From CBDBCU01 sp965242615 (GTDB lineage Bacteria; Chloroflexota; Dehalococcoidia; Lucifugimonadales; UBA3495), in assembly GCA_965242615.1 (NCBI GenBank), contig CBDESR010000004.1, positions 124,001-188,000 on the forward strand: a stretch of 64,000 nt of DNA, given 5' to 3'. Position numbers and translations under genes: made by a program. A model generated the notes under the pieces. It was not told where the DNA came from, did not search any database, and worked only from the letters and a program-made list of their open reading frames with translations. Shown here piece by piece: positions 8,155 to 18,227 of the stretch (the stretch's first letter is position 1; each line of letters opens with the position of its first letter).

Positions 8155-8840
8155 AGCTTTATCGGCAAGGGGGACGCCAAGCGTATTTCAGAGGGAGACA
8201 CCGCGCAGTTGTAAGCATAGATTTCGACCCCGGCGGCTTGGGCGGCGCGCAGGGCCGCGCCAAAGGCCGGGTCGGCGGCGTCATTAGGGGACATTGCAAC
8301 GGCGTCAGCCCGTTGCACTACAAACACTACCGCCGCCCGGTGGCCTTCGGCTACGGCGCGGGATAGTTCCTTGAGGTGTTTTACGCCGCGGACGGTGGGA
8401 GCGTCCGGGAATAGACCGATTCCATCCACTACGAGGGTTACCGATTTGACTTCTCCATAGCATCGCCCGCCCGGCCCGTCCAGCAGCAAATCGAGCCGGC
8501 TGTCCCCATAGCGTACTTCCCGCCGCAGCTCGGGATATTCTATAAATTGCGGCAACCGACCGGCGGCCAATGCTTCCGCCACCAACCCGTTGGGCAGGCG
8601 GGTGTCCGCCGAAACCAGCGTTGTCCCCAAGTCCACTAGTGACAAGTCAAACCGGGTTTTGCGGTGTTCCCCCGGAGCCGGGGTCAGCAGCAGCCGGCGG
8701 CCCGGCTCCAGCAGTTCCCGCATCCGCCCCGAGTTGGCGATATGCACCATCACCTCCCGCCCTTCCATTTCCACTAACGCGGCAAAGCGGTTAAGGCGGG
8801 TCAAAAAATGGGCTTCGACCAGTTGGGGATGGAGTTTCAC
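8151..8840 (-). CDS. sfsA: DNA/RNA nuclease SfsA
   Basis: 229 residues, the usual length for SfsA. It starts at GTG 8840 and shows the family N-terminus (FLTRLNRFAALVEMEGREVMVHI), the NSGRMREL segment, the central RLDLLLDG and YGEVKSVTL motif with the acidic and lysine residues of the nuclease site, and a C-terminus ending near SPSEIRL. SfsA was first described as a sugar fermentation stimulation protein and has an OB-fold joined to a nuclease-like domain. It forms a two-gene unit with the HhH-GPD gene. Confidence 0.93.
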   Translation of the reverse strand: MKLHPQLVEAHFLTRLNRFAALVEMEGREVMVHIANSGRMRELLEPGRRLLLTPAPGEHRKTRFDLSLVDLGTTLVSADTRLPNGLVAEALAAGRLPQFIEYPELRREVRYGDSRLDLLLDGPGGRCYGEVKSVTLVVDGIGLFPDAPTVRGVKHLKELSRAVAEGHRAAVVFVVQRADAVAMSPNDAADPAFGAALRAAQAAGVEIYAYNCAVSPSEIRLASPLPIKL

Positions 8841-8950
8841 GGCGGCCTCGACCGGGTTTCACCGGGGTTAAAGATTGCGGTTAATGGTAACAAGGGGCGG
8901 CAATGGCGGCAAACCGTCGGCATTGATAGCATAGGCGGCCGTCGTGGGGC

Positions 8951-8956
8951 TATAAT
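8951..8956 (+). promoter_or_regulatory. -10 element of pyrF promoter
   Basis: A perfect TATAAT 24 bp before the pyrF ATG. The -35 region is weak. An AGGGAGG ribosome-binding site lies between the -10 element and the start codon. Confidence 0.5.
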
Positions 8957-8979
8957 GTGCGTATTAAAGGGAGGATTTT

Positions 8980-9816
8980 ATGCCTAGCTATCTGGAAAGG
9001 CTGGAGCGAGCGGCGGCAGTCAACCGGAGTCTGGTATGCGTAGGGTTAGACCCGGAACCGTCCCGGTTGCCGGTTACCGATACCCTGGAGTTCAACCGGG
9101 CTATCATCGACGCTACCCGGGATTTGGTCTGCGCCTACAAGCCCAACCTGTCTTTTTACGAAGCTATGGGGTTGCCGGGACTGCAAACCCTAGCGTCCAC
9201 TATCGATTACATACGGCAGGCGGCCCCGGCGGTGCTGCTGATTGGCGATGCCAAGCGCGGCGACGTTGGCCCTTCCGCAGCGGCCTATGCGCGGGCAATG
9301 TTTCAAGCCTGGGATTTTGACGCTGTTACCGTCAATCCCTGGGGCGGCGCTGATGCGGTATTGCCTTTCCTCGAGGATGAAACCCGGGGTGTTTTTCTCT
9401 GGTGCCGCGGCTCCAACCCCGGCGCGGCCGATTTGCAGGATTTGACGGTGCAATCTCCCTACGGACAAATCCCGGTCTATGAACACCTGGCTCAAGCCGC
9501 CCGGGACTGGAATCAGCGCGGCAACTTGGGCTTGGTAGTGGGCGCTACCGTCCCGGAACAGTTGGCCGCCATCCGAAAAACCTGCCCGGACTTGCCCCTG
9601 CTCATCCCCGGCGTTGGCGCGCAAGGCGGCGATTTGGCCGCATCCGTCCGCAACGGCACCGACCACCGCGGCCGCCGCGCCATCATCAACGCTTCCCGCA
9701 GCATTATCTACGCATCGGCCGGCCCCGATTACGCTCCGGCCGCTCGCCGCGCCGCCGCCCACTTGCGGGATGCCATCAATGCCCTACTGGACGCTGAGGG
9801 AAAGGGATGGCTCTGA
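8980..9816 (+). CDS. pyrF: Orotidine 5'-phosphate decarboxylase (subfamily 2)
   Basis: 278 residues. It converts OMP to UMP, the last step of de novo UMP synthesis. The active-site signature is seen as LLIGDAKRGDVG near residue 88, with the Lys and Asp residues of the catalytic DxKxxD array. Length and sequence fit the longer PyrF subfamily 2 rather than the E. coli type. It is separate from the pyrimidine operon at 14-23 kb, which lacks pyrF, so the two loci complement each other. Its last codons overlap the DUF951 gene by 10 bp. Confidence 0.95.
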   Translation: MPSYLERLERAAAVNRSLVCVGLDPEPSRLPVTDTLEFNRAIIDATRDLVCAYKPNLSFYEAMGLPGLQTLASTIDYIRQAAPAVLLIGDAKRGDVGPSAAAYARAMFQAWDFDAVTVNPWGGADAVLPFLEDETRGVFLWCRGSNPGAADLQDLTVQSPYGQIPVYEHLAQAARDWNQRGNLGLVVGATVPEQLAAIRKTCPDLPLLIPGVGAQGGDLAASVRNGTDHRGRRAIINASRSIIYASAGPDYAPAARRAAAHLRDAINALLDAEGKGWL

Positions 9817-10019
9817 ACCTGCATATCGGCGACGAAGTGCGGATGAAAAAAGCCCACCCCTGCGGCAGTTACCGGTGGCAGGTCTATCGTTTGGGCGCGG
9901 ACATCGGTATCCAATGCCTGAAGTGCCGCCACTATGTAATGTTGCCCCGTCCCTATTTGGAGCGGCGGGTGCGGGAAGTCATCAGCAAATCCGCCGGCAA
10001 TGCCGCGGACACTGCGTAA
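9807..10019 (+). CDS. DUF951 domain-containing protein
   Basis: 70 residues. The sequence (GDEVRMKKAHPCGS near the start, then IGIQCLKCRHYVMLPR) matches the DUF951 family of small, mostly Firmicutes/Chloroflexota proteins of unknown function with a cysteine pair. The start overlaps the end of pyrF, so the genes are co-translated. A terminator hairpin follows at 10024. Confidence 0.85.
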   Translation: MALNLHIGDEVRMKKAHPCGSYRWQVYRLGADIGIQCLKCRHYVMLPRPYLERRVREVISKSAGNAADTA

Positions 10020-10023
10020 AAAT

Positions 10024-10054
10024 GCCGCCCCGGATACAGCTGTTCCGGGGCGGC
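10024..10054 (+). terminator. Terminator hairpin after pyrF-DUF951
   Basis: Perfect 11-bp stem (gccgccccgga, 9-nt loop, tccggggcggc) starting 4 bp after the stop codon of the DUF951 gene. Confidence 0.65.
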
Positions 10055-10095
10055 TTCGACTAACCCGGTTCGCGAACCTTCCGGGCTAAAACGGG

Positions 10096-11058
10096 TCAGT
10101 CCCCCACGCTGACCAGACTTGATGGGTTTCCCACATCATCAGGATGCGGTGTTTCCCATTCCTCCAAGTGGACCTGAAAGTCGCTGAGATGCTCGACCAG
10201 AGTGTCGATGAAGTTCCGCACGGCCCGGCCCAAGAACTTGCCCTTCAGTGTGCAGACGCCAACCACCGACGACGGGAAAATATGCCCCAAGGAAACTACG
10301 CCCAGCTTGTCGTGGTCTTCCGGATGCAGGGTAAAGTCGTTGCCAATGGCGACGCCCATCCCGATTTCCACATACTGCTTTACCGACTCGGCGTGGTCCA
10401 CTGCCAACACCACATCAAAGCTGATGCCGTTATCCTTGAACGCTTGCTCCAGGTTGCGCCGGGTTAAACTCTCCGGGCTGGAGAGAATCAACGGCCAGTT
10501 GGCAATGTCATTGAGGCCGATGGGGTGTTTCTGCAAAAGCTGATGTCCCGGCGGCGTCAGCAAAACCACGCTGTAGCTGAACAGCTCCGAAAAGGCCAGG
10601 GACGGCTCATCGGCCAGCGGCGGCGAGCAAATCGCCAAATCCAACTCCCCGGACTTGACCAGTTGAATCAGGCTGGCGTAGGAACGGGCCATCAACTGCA
10701 AGCGGACATCAGGGTAAAAGCCCAGGAAAGACTGGATGGGCCGGGGCAGGTGGTGAGTAACCAAGTCCGGGTAAGCGCCGATATGCAGGGAACCCCGCCG
10801 CTCGGTGTAGTCCATCTGGGTTTTCAGCGTGTCCACCGACTCGACAATGGGCGTTATCAACTCCATAAAGATATGCCCCTCGGAAGTGAGCTGGATGGGG
10901 CGCTTGATGCGGTCAAAGAGGGTAATGCCGAACTCGTCCTCCAGTTTTCGCAGATGGGTGGTCACCGTCGGCTGGCCCAATTCCAGCCGCCGGGCCGCCT
11001 TGGAAACGCTGTGCAGACGGGCCACATGGTAAAAGCTGATAATTTCCCGCAGTTCCAT
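10096..11058 (-). CDS. LysR-family transcriptional regulator
   Basis: 320 residues from ATG 11058. An N-terminal winged helix (residues 1-60, FYHVARLHSVSKAARRLELGQPTVTTHLRKLE) is followed by the LysR substrate-binding domain. The helix-turn-helix and effector domain resemble the CysB/CbbR branch. An alternative ATG at 11100 coincides with the expected transcription start of the promoter at 11105-11133, so 11058 is preferred. The gene is divergent from a ferredoxin gene across an AT-rich 184-bp region, the classical arrangement for a LysR regulator that controls its neighbour. Confidence 0.9.
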   Translation of the reverse strand: MELREIISFYHVARLHSVSKAARRLELGQPTVTTHLRKLEDEFGITLFDRIKRPIQLTSEGHIFMELITPIVESVDTLKTQMDYTERRGSLHIGAYPDLVTHHLPRPIQSFLGFYPDVRLQLMARSYASLIQLVKSGELDLAICSPPLADEPSLAFSELFSYSVVLLTPPGHQLLQKHPIGLNDIANWPLILSSPESLTRRNLEQAFKDNGISFDVVLAVDHAESVKQYVEIGMGVAIGNDFTLHPEDHDKLGVVSLGHIFPSSVVGVCTLKGKFLGRAVRNFIDTLVEHLSDFQVHLEEWETPHPDDVGNPSSLVSVGD

Positions 11059-11104
11059 CGGGGAGTGTAACCTCAAGACAGGATTTAATATATATAACAT
11101 AGAT

Positions 11105-11133
11105 ATAATATATTAAGCAATATCACTTGACAA
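11105..11133 (-). promoter_or_regulatory. Promoter of the LysR gene
   Basis: TTGTCA (complement of 11128-11133), 17-bp spacer and TATTAT (complement of 11105-11110). It overlaps a TTGACA on the + strand at 11127-11132 that could serve the ferredoxin gene, so the two divergent promoters would share their -35 region. The region is much richer in A and T than its surroundings. Confidence 0.6.
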
Positions 11134-11242
11134 AATAGTTAAGTCTATTGAGAATTACATTACTTAAGGACAAGGGCGCGACCGCGCCCCCGGATACCGG
11201 AACAGTGGCCTTGGTCTCCACCGTCCGGGAGGAAAGGGACTG

Positions 11243-11485
11243 ATGCCTTTCGTAATAACCGAACCCTGCATCGGGGTCAAAGACGCTTCTTGCGTCGAAG
11301 TCTGCCCGGTGGACTGCATCCACACCGCCGATGACGCGGAGATGTATTTCATCAACCCGGATGACTGCATCGATTGCGCCTACTGCGAGTCGGCCTGCCC
11401 GGTCAACGCCATCTTTGACGAGTTCGGCGTTCCCGGCCAGTGGCGGGAGTATGTGCAGAAAAACCGGGCTTTTTTCCGCAAGTAG
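11243..11485 (+). CDS. Ferredoxin (FdxA-like)
   Basis: 80 residues. The N-terminus (MPFVITEPCIGVKDASCVEVCPV) and the CIDCAYCESACPV motif give the cysteine pattern of a 7Fe or 8Fe bacterial ferredoxin. The spacing in the first half, CIGVKDASCVEVCPVDC, resembles the 3Fe-4S plus 4Fe-4S FdxA class. It carries electrons for soluble oxidoreductases. The ATG follows a GGGAGGAAAGGGA stretch. Divergent from a LysR regulator. Confidence 0.93.
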   Translation: MPFVITEPCIGVKDASCVEVCPVDCIHTADDAEMYFINPDDCIDCAYCESACPVNAIFDEFGVPGQWREYVQKNRAFFRK

Positions 11486-11579
11486 CCGACCGGCGTTCTG
11501 AATCACCGGGCCGGCAGACCCCGACCCGGCTGCCCCAACCCGCTGGTCCCGCCAGCGTCCCCGTCAATAAGGAGGCCGG

Positions 11580-13124
11580 TTGGAATTCGCCCGTTTAATG
11601 TTGCGCCGGCTCAATGTCATCGGCAATTTCAAGGAACTGGGCACCGACCGGCAGCGGCGGGAAACCCTGATTGGCTTGGCATCCACCCAGCTGCTGGTCC
11701 AGTTGTCCAGTATGCCTATTGCCTTGGTCATCCCGTCGGTGGCGCGGCACTTTGAGATTGATGTTGCCCAAGCCGCGTGGATGGTAGTCATCCGGCTGCT
11801 GCTATTGGGCAGCACCGTCTTTCTGGCCGCCCGGTTGGGGCAGAAATACGGCCATGTCCGCGTCTATTTTATCGGCGCGATTATCCTTTCCGTTGCCAGC
11901 GTCCTGTCCGCCACTTCCTTTACCCCCAACCAGCTGATCCTCTGGAGCGGCATCGTCGGCATTGGCGGCGCGCTGATTACCGCCAACTCCAACGCTATCC
12001 TGGCAATGGTGTTCCCGGCCGAGGAGCGCGGCCGCGCCTTTGCCGTGCCGGTGGTCGCCGCCCGCTTTGGCACACTGATTGGCTTGGGGCTGTTCGGGAT
12101 TTTCCTGCAATTCTTTGCCCTGAACTGGGGCTGGCGGCTGGTCTTTCTGACTTCTCTGCCCATCGGCTTGCTGGCGCTGTGGTGTAGTTACCCCTTGCTG
12201 AAGTATCACGGCAAGCAGGCGGCTGCCGAGATGAAACGGGTATCCATCAACTACTTAGGGGCGGCGTTGATGGTGGTTACCCTCGGCGCTTTCATCCTTT
12301 CCGGGCTGCATATCCACGAAGGCGCGGAGTCTTTCACCTCCCCGGACGCCTTGAGCTACCACTTGCCGATGCACCTGCTGTTCCTCTCCTGCCTGGCGCT
12401 GTTCTTTGTCATCCAGCAGCGCAGTAGCGACCCCTTCGTAGATTTCGGCTACTTCAAGCAGAAGTATTTTTCGATGGCCCTGTTCACCAACACCACTTTT
12501 CACCTGTCGATGCTGGCCGTTACTACGCTGATACCCATACTGGTCGAGAACGGGTTGGGGCAAGCTCCCATCATCGCCGCCCTAGTGCTGTTGCCCAACC
12601 AGTTTATGGGATTGTTCCTGCCGACTTTGGGCGGTTGGGTGCATGACCGCTATAACCCCCGCTGGCTGCGACCCGGCTCTCTGCTGATGATTGCCGCCGG
12701 CTTCTTTCTGGCCGGCTTTTTCGCCGACGATGTGCCGATTTGGGTTTTGCCGATACTGCTGCTGCCGATCGCGGTCGGCTCCAACTTGTTCAACTCCCCC
12801 AACAACGCCACGGTGATGAACAGTCTGCCGGAAAACCGCAGCTTTGCCTCCGGGATGCTGGAAACTACCCGGCAAATGGGCCATTCCATTGGCACCACGG
12901 TAAGCGCCACGGTGCTGGGCTTGGCTCTGCCGGTGGCTATTGACCTGATGTCTCCCGCCGCCGCGCAACCTTACTACTTGTCCGGCTTCCAGATTTCCGC
13001 GCTGACCGTGGTTTGGATAATGATTGCTGGTAGCATAGTGGCAATGTTTCAACGGACGCCGGCGTCACCGCAGCGTCCGGGAAGGCGGTCGGCCCCGGCC
13101 CCACAGACCGGCGGCGACGGGTAG
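11580..13124 (+). CDS. MFS transporter, probable 14-TM drug:H+ antiporter type
   Basis: 514 residues from a TTG at 11580, chosen because AGGAGG lies 7 bp upstream; an ATG at 11598 is an alternative. About 14 hydrophobic helices can be counted, with the MFS loop motif in the form RLGQKYGHVRVY and the antiporter-type motif in helix 5 (VVAARFGTLIGLGLFG). The C-terminal half (NSLPENRSFASGMLETTRQMGHSIGTT) resembles DHA2-type exporters. It would sit in the cytoplasmic membrane and export small molecules. Substrate is unknown. Confidence 0.85.
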   Translation: MEFARLMLRRLNVIGNFKELGTDRQRRETLIGLASTQLLVQLSSMPIALVIPSVARHFEIDVAQAAWMVVIRLLLLGSTVFLAARLGQKYGHVRVYFIGAIILSVASVLSATSFTPNQLILWSGIVGIGGALITANSNAILAMVFPAEERGRAFAVPVVAARFGTLIGLGLFGIFLQFFALNWGWRLVFLTSLPIGLLALWCSYPLLKYHGKQAAAEMKRVSINYLGAALMVVTLGAFILSGLHIHEGAESFTSPDALSYHLPMHLLFLSCLALFFVIQQRSSDPFVDFGYFKQKYFSMALFTNTTFHLSMLAVTTLIPILVENGLGQAPIIAALVLLPNQFMGLFLPTLGGWVHDRYNPRWLRPGSLLMIAAGFFLAGFFADDVPIWVLPILLLPIAVGSNLFNSPNNATVMNSLPENRSFASGMLETTRQMGHSIGTTVSATVLGLALPVAIDLMSPAAAQPYYLSGFQISALTVVWIMIAGSIVAMFQRTPASPQRPGRRSAPAPQTGGDG

Positions 13125-13235
13125 CCCCCATCCTTGCCCGTCTAACCGGCTTTTGCCACAATCCCGGCAACCGGTTACACTAATCCGAGTACTTCCCTAT
13201 TCAGATCCGAAACCAACCAAAAGAGGTAAGCAGCA

Positions 13236-14189
13236 ATGGCCCTGTTTCTCCGGGACGAGGAAGTGAACCAAGCCGTTACGATGGACGATATGCTGACCGC
13301 TATCGAGGAGATGCAGCGGCAGTTCGGGCAGGGGGCGGCGATGAACTTGACCCGGCGCAAAATTATCGCCCCGAGCGGGATGTTGTCGGTGATGGGCGGC
13401 GGGCTGTTCTACGCCGGCGTCTTGGGCGTCAAAACCTACACCGTGGTTCAGGGCAAGTATTCCTTTCAGGTCAGCGTCTATGACGCCGCCACCGGCGCGC
13501 TGCTCTGCTACACCCAAGCCAACCGGCTAGGACAGCTGCGAACCGGGGCTACTACCGGCTTGGCGGTCAAGCACTTGTCCAACCCTGACGCCGCCACCGT
13601 GGGCATCATCGGCGCCGGCTACCAAGCCCCCACCCAACTCGAAGCGGTCTGCAAGGTACGCAACATCAAGGAAATCCGCGCCTACAGCCGCACCCCGGAA
13701 CGGCGGGAAGCCTTTGCCGCCGCAATGACTGATTCTCTAGGTCTGCCGGTACAAGCCGTGGCTAATAGCGCGGCCGCCGTTGCCGACAGCGATATTGTCA
13801 TCTGTATCGCCGCTACTATGGAGCCGGTTCTGGCCGGGGAAAACCTGAAAGCGGGAGCAACGGTTATCGGGGCCGGGCCGACCACTTGGCGCGCCCGGGA
13901 AATGGATGACGCCGCGCTGACCCGCGCCGACAAGTTGTTCGTTGACTCGGCGGAACAAGCGCCGCTGGAAGTGGGGGATGTGGCCGCCGCCGTTGACCGG
14001 GGCCTTCTGCAATGGAGTCAGTTGCAGGAACTGCGCTATGTGGTCGCCGGCAAGACGGCGGGACGGGACAACCCGGAGCAAATCATCTACGCCAAAATGA
14101 TGGGCACTGGGGTAGCCGATGTTGCCGCCGCCAAACTGGCCTACGACCGGGCCAAGGCGCAAGGCATCGGTATGGAAATGGAGTGGTAG
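13236..14189 (+). CDS. Ornithine cyclodeaminase / mu-crystallin family protein
   Basis: 317 residues with an AGAGGT ribosome-binding site. The NAD-binding signature VGIIGAGYQAPTQLEAV near residue 122 and the region around GKYSFQVSVYDAATGALL fit the ornithine cyclodeaminase/mu-crystallin fold. Family members include ornithine cyclodeaminase, alanine dehydrogenase and imine reductases, so the exact reaction is open. It ends 10 bp from the stop of the convergent carB. Confidence 0.9.
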   Translation: MALFLRDEEVNQAVTMDDMLTAIEEMQRQFGQGAAMNLTRRKIIAPSGMLSVMGGGLFYAGVLGVKTYTVVQGKYSFQVSVYDAATGALLCYTQANRLGQLRTGATTGLAVKHLSNPDAATVGIIGAGYQAPTQLEAVCKVRNIKEIRAYSRTPERREAFAAAMTDSLGLPVQAVANSAAAVADSDIVICIAATMEPVLAGENLKAGATVIGAGPTTWRAREMDDAALTRADKLFVDSAEQAPLEVGDVAAAVDRGLLQWSQLQELRYVVAGKTAGRDNPEQIIYAKMMGTGVADVAAAKLAYDRAKAQGIGMEMEW

Positions 14190-14199
14190 CCGGGAATAA

Positions 14200-17100
14200 T
14201 CAGCCGGCCGGCTCCAAGTAGGCGTCAATCTGCCGGATGTCGTAGTTGCCTTGCTCCATCAATAGGCACTCCACCGCCGCCCGGGCCGTATCCAGGGAAG
14301 TAAAGCAGGGTATCCGCCGCTCCACCGCCGCCCGGCGGATATAAAAACCGTCCCGTAGCGCCGAAGTGTCCCCGGACAAGGTGTTGATTACCGCCCCGAC
14401 GGTGCCGTCGTTAATTACATCGACCACATTGGGATGTCCCTCGTTCAGCCGTTTGGTTATCATCGTAACCGGCATCCCGGTGGCGGCGATGGTGGCCGCT
14501 GTCCCTTCGGTAGCGTACAAGCGGCAGCCGGCGGCCAGCAGTTCCCGCATTACCACCAATGACTCGGCTTTGTGCGGGTCGGCAATGCTCAACAGCACGC
14601 CGCTGCCCGGCTTCAGGCTCAAGTTGGCTGCAATCAACGCTTTGGATAAGGCATTAGGAAAATCCCGGTCAATGCCCATCACTTCCCCGGTGGATTTCAT
14701 TTCCGGACCCAAGTAGGAATCGACGCCAACCAGCTTGGACATTGAAAAGACCGGGGCTTTGATGGCGGCCAGTTTCTGGCGGGGCCACAAGCCGCCGGAG
14801 TAGCCCAATTCCGCCAAAGTCTGCCCCAGCATTACCCGGGTCGCCAACCGGGCCACCGGCACGCCGGTAACCTTGGAGATAAAGGGAATGGTGCGGCTGC
14901 CGCGGGGATTGACTTCGATGATGTAGACGGTGGTAGCGGCGGAATCGTCAACGCCGGTATGCGGGCTGCGGTAGGCGCTGCCGCCCTGAATGACAAACTG
15001 AATGTTCATTAGCCCCCGGACGCCCATAGCCAAGCCAATGCGGGTAGTGTAGTCCACCAGGGTATCCACTTCCGCCTCGGTCAGGTTCAAGCCCGGATAG
15101 ATAGCCATCGAGTCGCCGCTGTGGACGCCGGCCCGTTCGATATGCTCCATAATGCCGGGGGATTAAGACCTGTTCCCCGTCACAGATGGCGTCAACCTCA
15201 CATTCCTTGCCCTCCATATAGTGGTCGACCAGTACCCGCTTATCCGGGGCCACTTCCGTGGCCGCCGTCAGGTAGCGTACCAGTTCGGTAGCATTCTGGA
15301 CGATTTCCATAGCCCGGCCGCCCAGCACATAACTGGGGCGCACGACTACCGGATAGCCAATATTCTGGGCTACCTGCAAGGCTTCGGATACCGAAGTCAC
15401 CGACGCGCCCGGCGGTTGGGGGATGCCCAACCGGGAAAGAAATTCCTCGAACTTCTGCCGGTCGGAGGCGACATCAATAGCTTCTGCGCTGGAACCCAGA
15501 ATCGGCAAGCCGGCGTGGGCCAAGGATTGGGACAGGTTGATGGCAGTCTGGCCGCCGAACTGGACTACTGAAGGCGGCGGTCGGTCGTCAATGGTTTCGT
15601 TGTCAATGACATCCCGCACGGCTTCCTCATCCAGAGGCTCAAAATAAAGCCGGTCGCTGGTGTCAAAGTCGGTGGAAACTGTTTCCGGGTTGGAGTTGAC
15701 CATCACACTGGCAACGCCGGCTTCGGACAAAGCCCAAGCGGCGTGAACGCTGCAATAGTCAAACTCGATACCCTGACCGATGCGGATGGGGCCGCTGCCG
15801 ATAACTACCGCCTTGCTGCCGGGCAGGGCGGGAGCTTCATTTTCCCTCCTCGTAGGTGCTGTAGTAGTAGGGCGTAATTGCCTCGAACTCGGCGGCGCAG
15901 GTATCCACCATCTTATACACCGGCCGCAGGTTCCACCGCCGCCGCAATTCCCGTACCTGCTCCGGTAGCATATCGGCCAAGGTGCCAACCTGCCGGTCGG
16001 AAAAGCCCAGCCGCTTGGCCCGGTACAGCAGTTCCGGTGTCAGGGTTTCCGACAGAAGCCGCCGCTCCATTCCCACAATCCGCTCCAAGGCGCTGACAAA
16101 CCAGGGGTCAATATAGGTATCCCGCACTAGGTCGGCGGCCGGCGTGTTGCGGCGCAAAGCGGCCATCATTGCCCACAAGCGAAGGTCATTGGGCGCCAAC
16201 AGGTTATCGGGAGCGGCCGCCACTCCGTTTTCCGCGATTTCCGAAACGGCGCCGTCCCCGGTATCGGGCAACGCTTCCCAAAGCAAAGTGCGGTTGCCGA
16301 TTTCCAGAGAGCGGGTCGCCTTTTGCAGCGCCGCCTCAAAGGAACGGTCAATCGCCATAACTTCGCCGGTGGCTTTCATCTGAGTAGTAATCTGGCGGTC
16401 GCCGTGGGGGAATTTGTCGAAGGGCCAACGGGGAATTTTGACCACGCAGTAGTCGAGGGCCGGTTCAAAGGCGGCGCCGGTTTTGCCGGTAACGGCGTTG
16501 GTAATTTCGTCCAGCCGCTTGCCCACGGCGATTTTTGCCGAAACCCGGGCGATGGGATAACCGGTGGCCTTGCTGGCCAAAGCCGAGCTACGGCTGACCC
16601 GGGGGTTCACTTCAATGACATAGTAGGGCGAGTCCGCCTGCCAGTCCGATTGGATCACCGCCGCCACTTCCGGGTGCGGGTTCAATGCCAGTTGAATGTT
16701 GCAGCCACCCTCAATGCCCAAGCCACGAATGATTTTGAGACTGGCGGTGCGGAGCATCTGGTACTCTTTGTCGGTCAGCGTCTGGCTGGGCGCGACGACG
16801 ATACTATCCCCGGTATGAGAACCCATGGGGTCGAGGTTCTCCATATTGCAGACGGTAATGCAGTTGTCCGCGCTGTCCCGGATGACTTCGTACTCCACTT
16901 CCTTCCAGCCCACCAGGGAACGCTCGAGCAGCACTTGGGAGATGGGACTGGAAGCAAGGCCGCTTTGCACGATGTCCTCGAATTCCGACCAAGTGTTGGC
17001 GATGCCGCCGCCGGTGCCGCCGAGGGTGTAGGCGGGACGCACTACTAGGGGCAAGCCCATTTCCCGGCCCACGGCGCGGGCCGCCTCGATGGTGGATACG

Positions 17101-17546
17101 GTTACATTGGGGGGTTCCGGTTCGCCGATGTCGTGGAGAAAGTTGCGAAAATACTCTCTATCCTCGGACTTGCGGATAGTTTCCAAAGGAGTGCCGAGCA
17201 GACGGACATTGTACCGCTCCAGGATGCCGGCATCAGCCAAGGCGACAGCCAAGTTCAACCCGGTTTGGCCGCCTAGAGTGGGGAGGATACCCTGCGGTTG
17301 TTCCCGTTGGATAATGCGCTCGATAACCTCGACCGTTAGGGGTTCGATATAAACATGGTCGGCAATGTCCCGGTCGGTCATAATAGTAGCCGGGTTGGAG
17401 TTGACCAGAACGGTGCCGACTCCCTCCTCCCGCAGGGCTTTGCAGGCTTGGGTGCCGGCGTAGTCAAACTCGGCGGCCTGGCCGATGACGATGGGGCCGG
17501 AGCCGATTACCAGAACTTTGTTCAATTGCTGTCCATGGCTGCTCAA
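14200..17546 (-). pseudogene. carB: carbamoyl-phosphate synthase large subunit, two frameshifts
   Basis: CarB makes carbamoyl phosphate for pyrimidines and arginine. All of the protein is encoded, but in three frames. Residues 1-569 (15837-17546, TTG start) carry the first ATP-grasp and the oligomerisation domain. A second segment begins at NEAPALPG and GSGPIRIGQGIEF (about 14948-15845). The third (14200-15150) holds the end of the second ATP-grasp and the C-terminal MGS-like allosteric domain (YATEGTAATI). The first break is an extra base in GGG (complement of 15845-15847). The second is an extra C in CCCCC (complement of 15157-15161), where LIPGIMEHIER is expected. No other damage is seen and the gene should be essential in the absence of salvage, so sequencing error in homopolymers is likely. 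Confidence 0.85.
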
Positions 17547-17690
17547 GGGCGTTTCTATCCTCCGGGCATCCCGGGCGGTCGGTCCGGGATAAGTGAAACC
17601 GGTTGCTATTATGCCATTATCGGGGGAGCAATGGGGCGGATAACAGACCCGCCCCGCACTGCTCGCCCGGTCCCGGCAACGCCGGCATCC

Positions 17691-18110
17691 CTAGAAAGTG
17701 GGCAGCCGGCCGGGCAGTTCCATCAGCCCCCGGCTGTGCAGGACATTGAGCATCTGGTAGATAAAGGAGCCGAAATAGGCCCCGTCCCAGTCAAACTTGC
17801 TCATCCCCGGGAAATCCTGCTCCGACCGGGGCGGAATGCGGAAATTGACCGAGTCGGAACCGGTCTTTTCTACCACCACGCAGCCCACCGGTTCCGGGTG
17901 CGTCTGGTGGGTGAGATTGTCCACCAGCTTGACCGACAACTCCCAGTTGCTGCCCAACCGGGCCCGGTTCACCGAAGCCAACTGGTAGCCGTGGCCGTTG
18001 TGGTGAAAGCCGGGAACTACCTGGTCGAGCAGCCCCAGCATATTGGACAGGCTGATGGGCAGGTCGGACTCGATGCCCTCCTCGAGCAGAACCATAGAGA
18101 ACGCCGTCAT
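17691..18110 (-). CDS. Hypothetical protein between carA and carB
   Basis: 139 residues from ATG 18110 with a GGAGG site. It has no signal peptide or membrane segment, and I do not recognise a family. Features are an acidic N-terminus (MTAFSMVLLEEGIESDLPISL), a His/Gly-rich stretch FHHNGHGYQ and a mixed C-terminus. It lies in the pyrimidine operon with gaps of 117 bp to carA and 144 bp to carB, so it is likely co-transcribed with them. A link to pyrimidine synthesis is only positional. Confidence 0.65.
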   Translation of the reverse strand: MTAFSMVLLEEGIESDLPISLSNMLGLLDQVVPGFHHNGHGYQLASVNRARLGSNWELSVKLVDNLTHQTHPEPVGCVVVEKTGSDSVNFRIPPRSEQDFPGMSKFDWDGAYFGSFIYQMLNVLHSRGLMELPGRLPTF

Positions 18111-18227
18111 AATAAACCTCCGAATAGTGCAGTCAGGAATGTTGGCAACTAACCGAAATCGCCGTTAAGCGGCAACATCGCTTCCGCTGTTCCACACCTC
18201 CTCCAGCCGCCTTGGCCCGCAAGCGAG

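Noticed and set aside
15837..15850. TGA in carB as selenocysteine
   Set aside because: The homologous sequence continues in another frame, so it is a frameshift and not a recoded codon.
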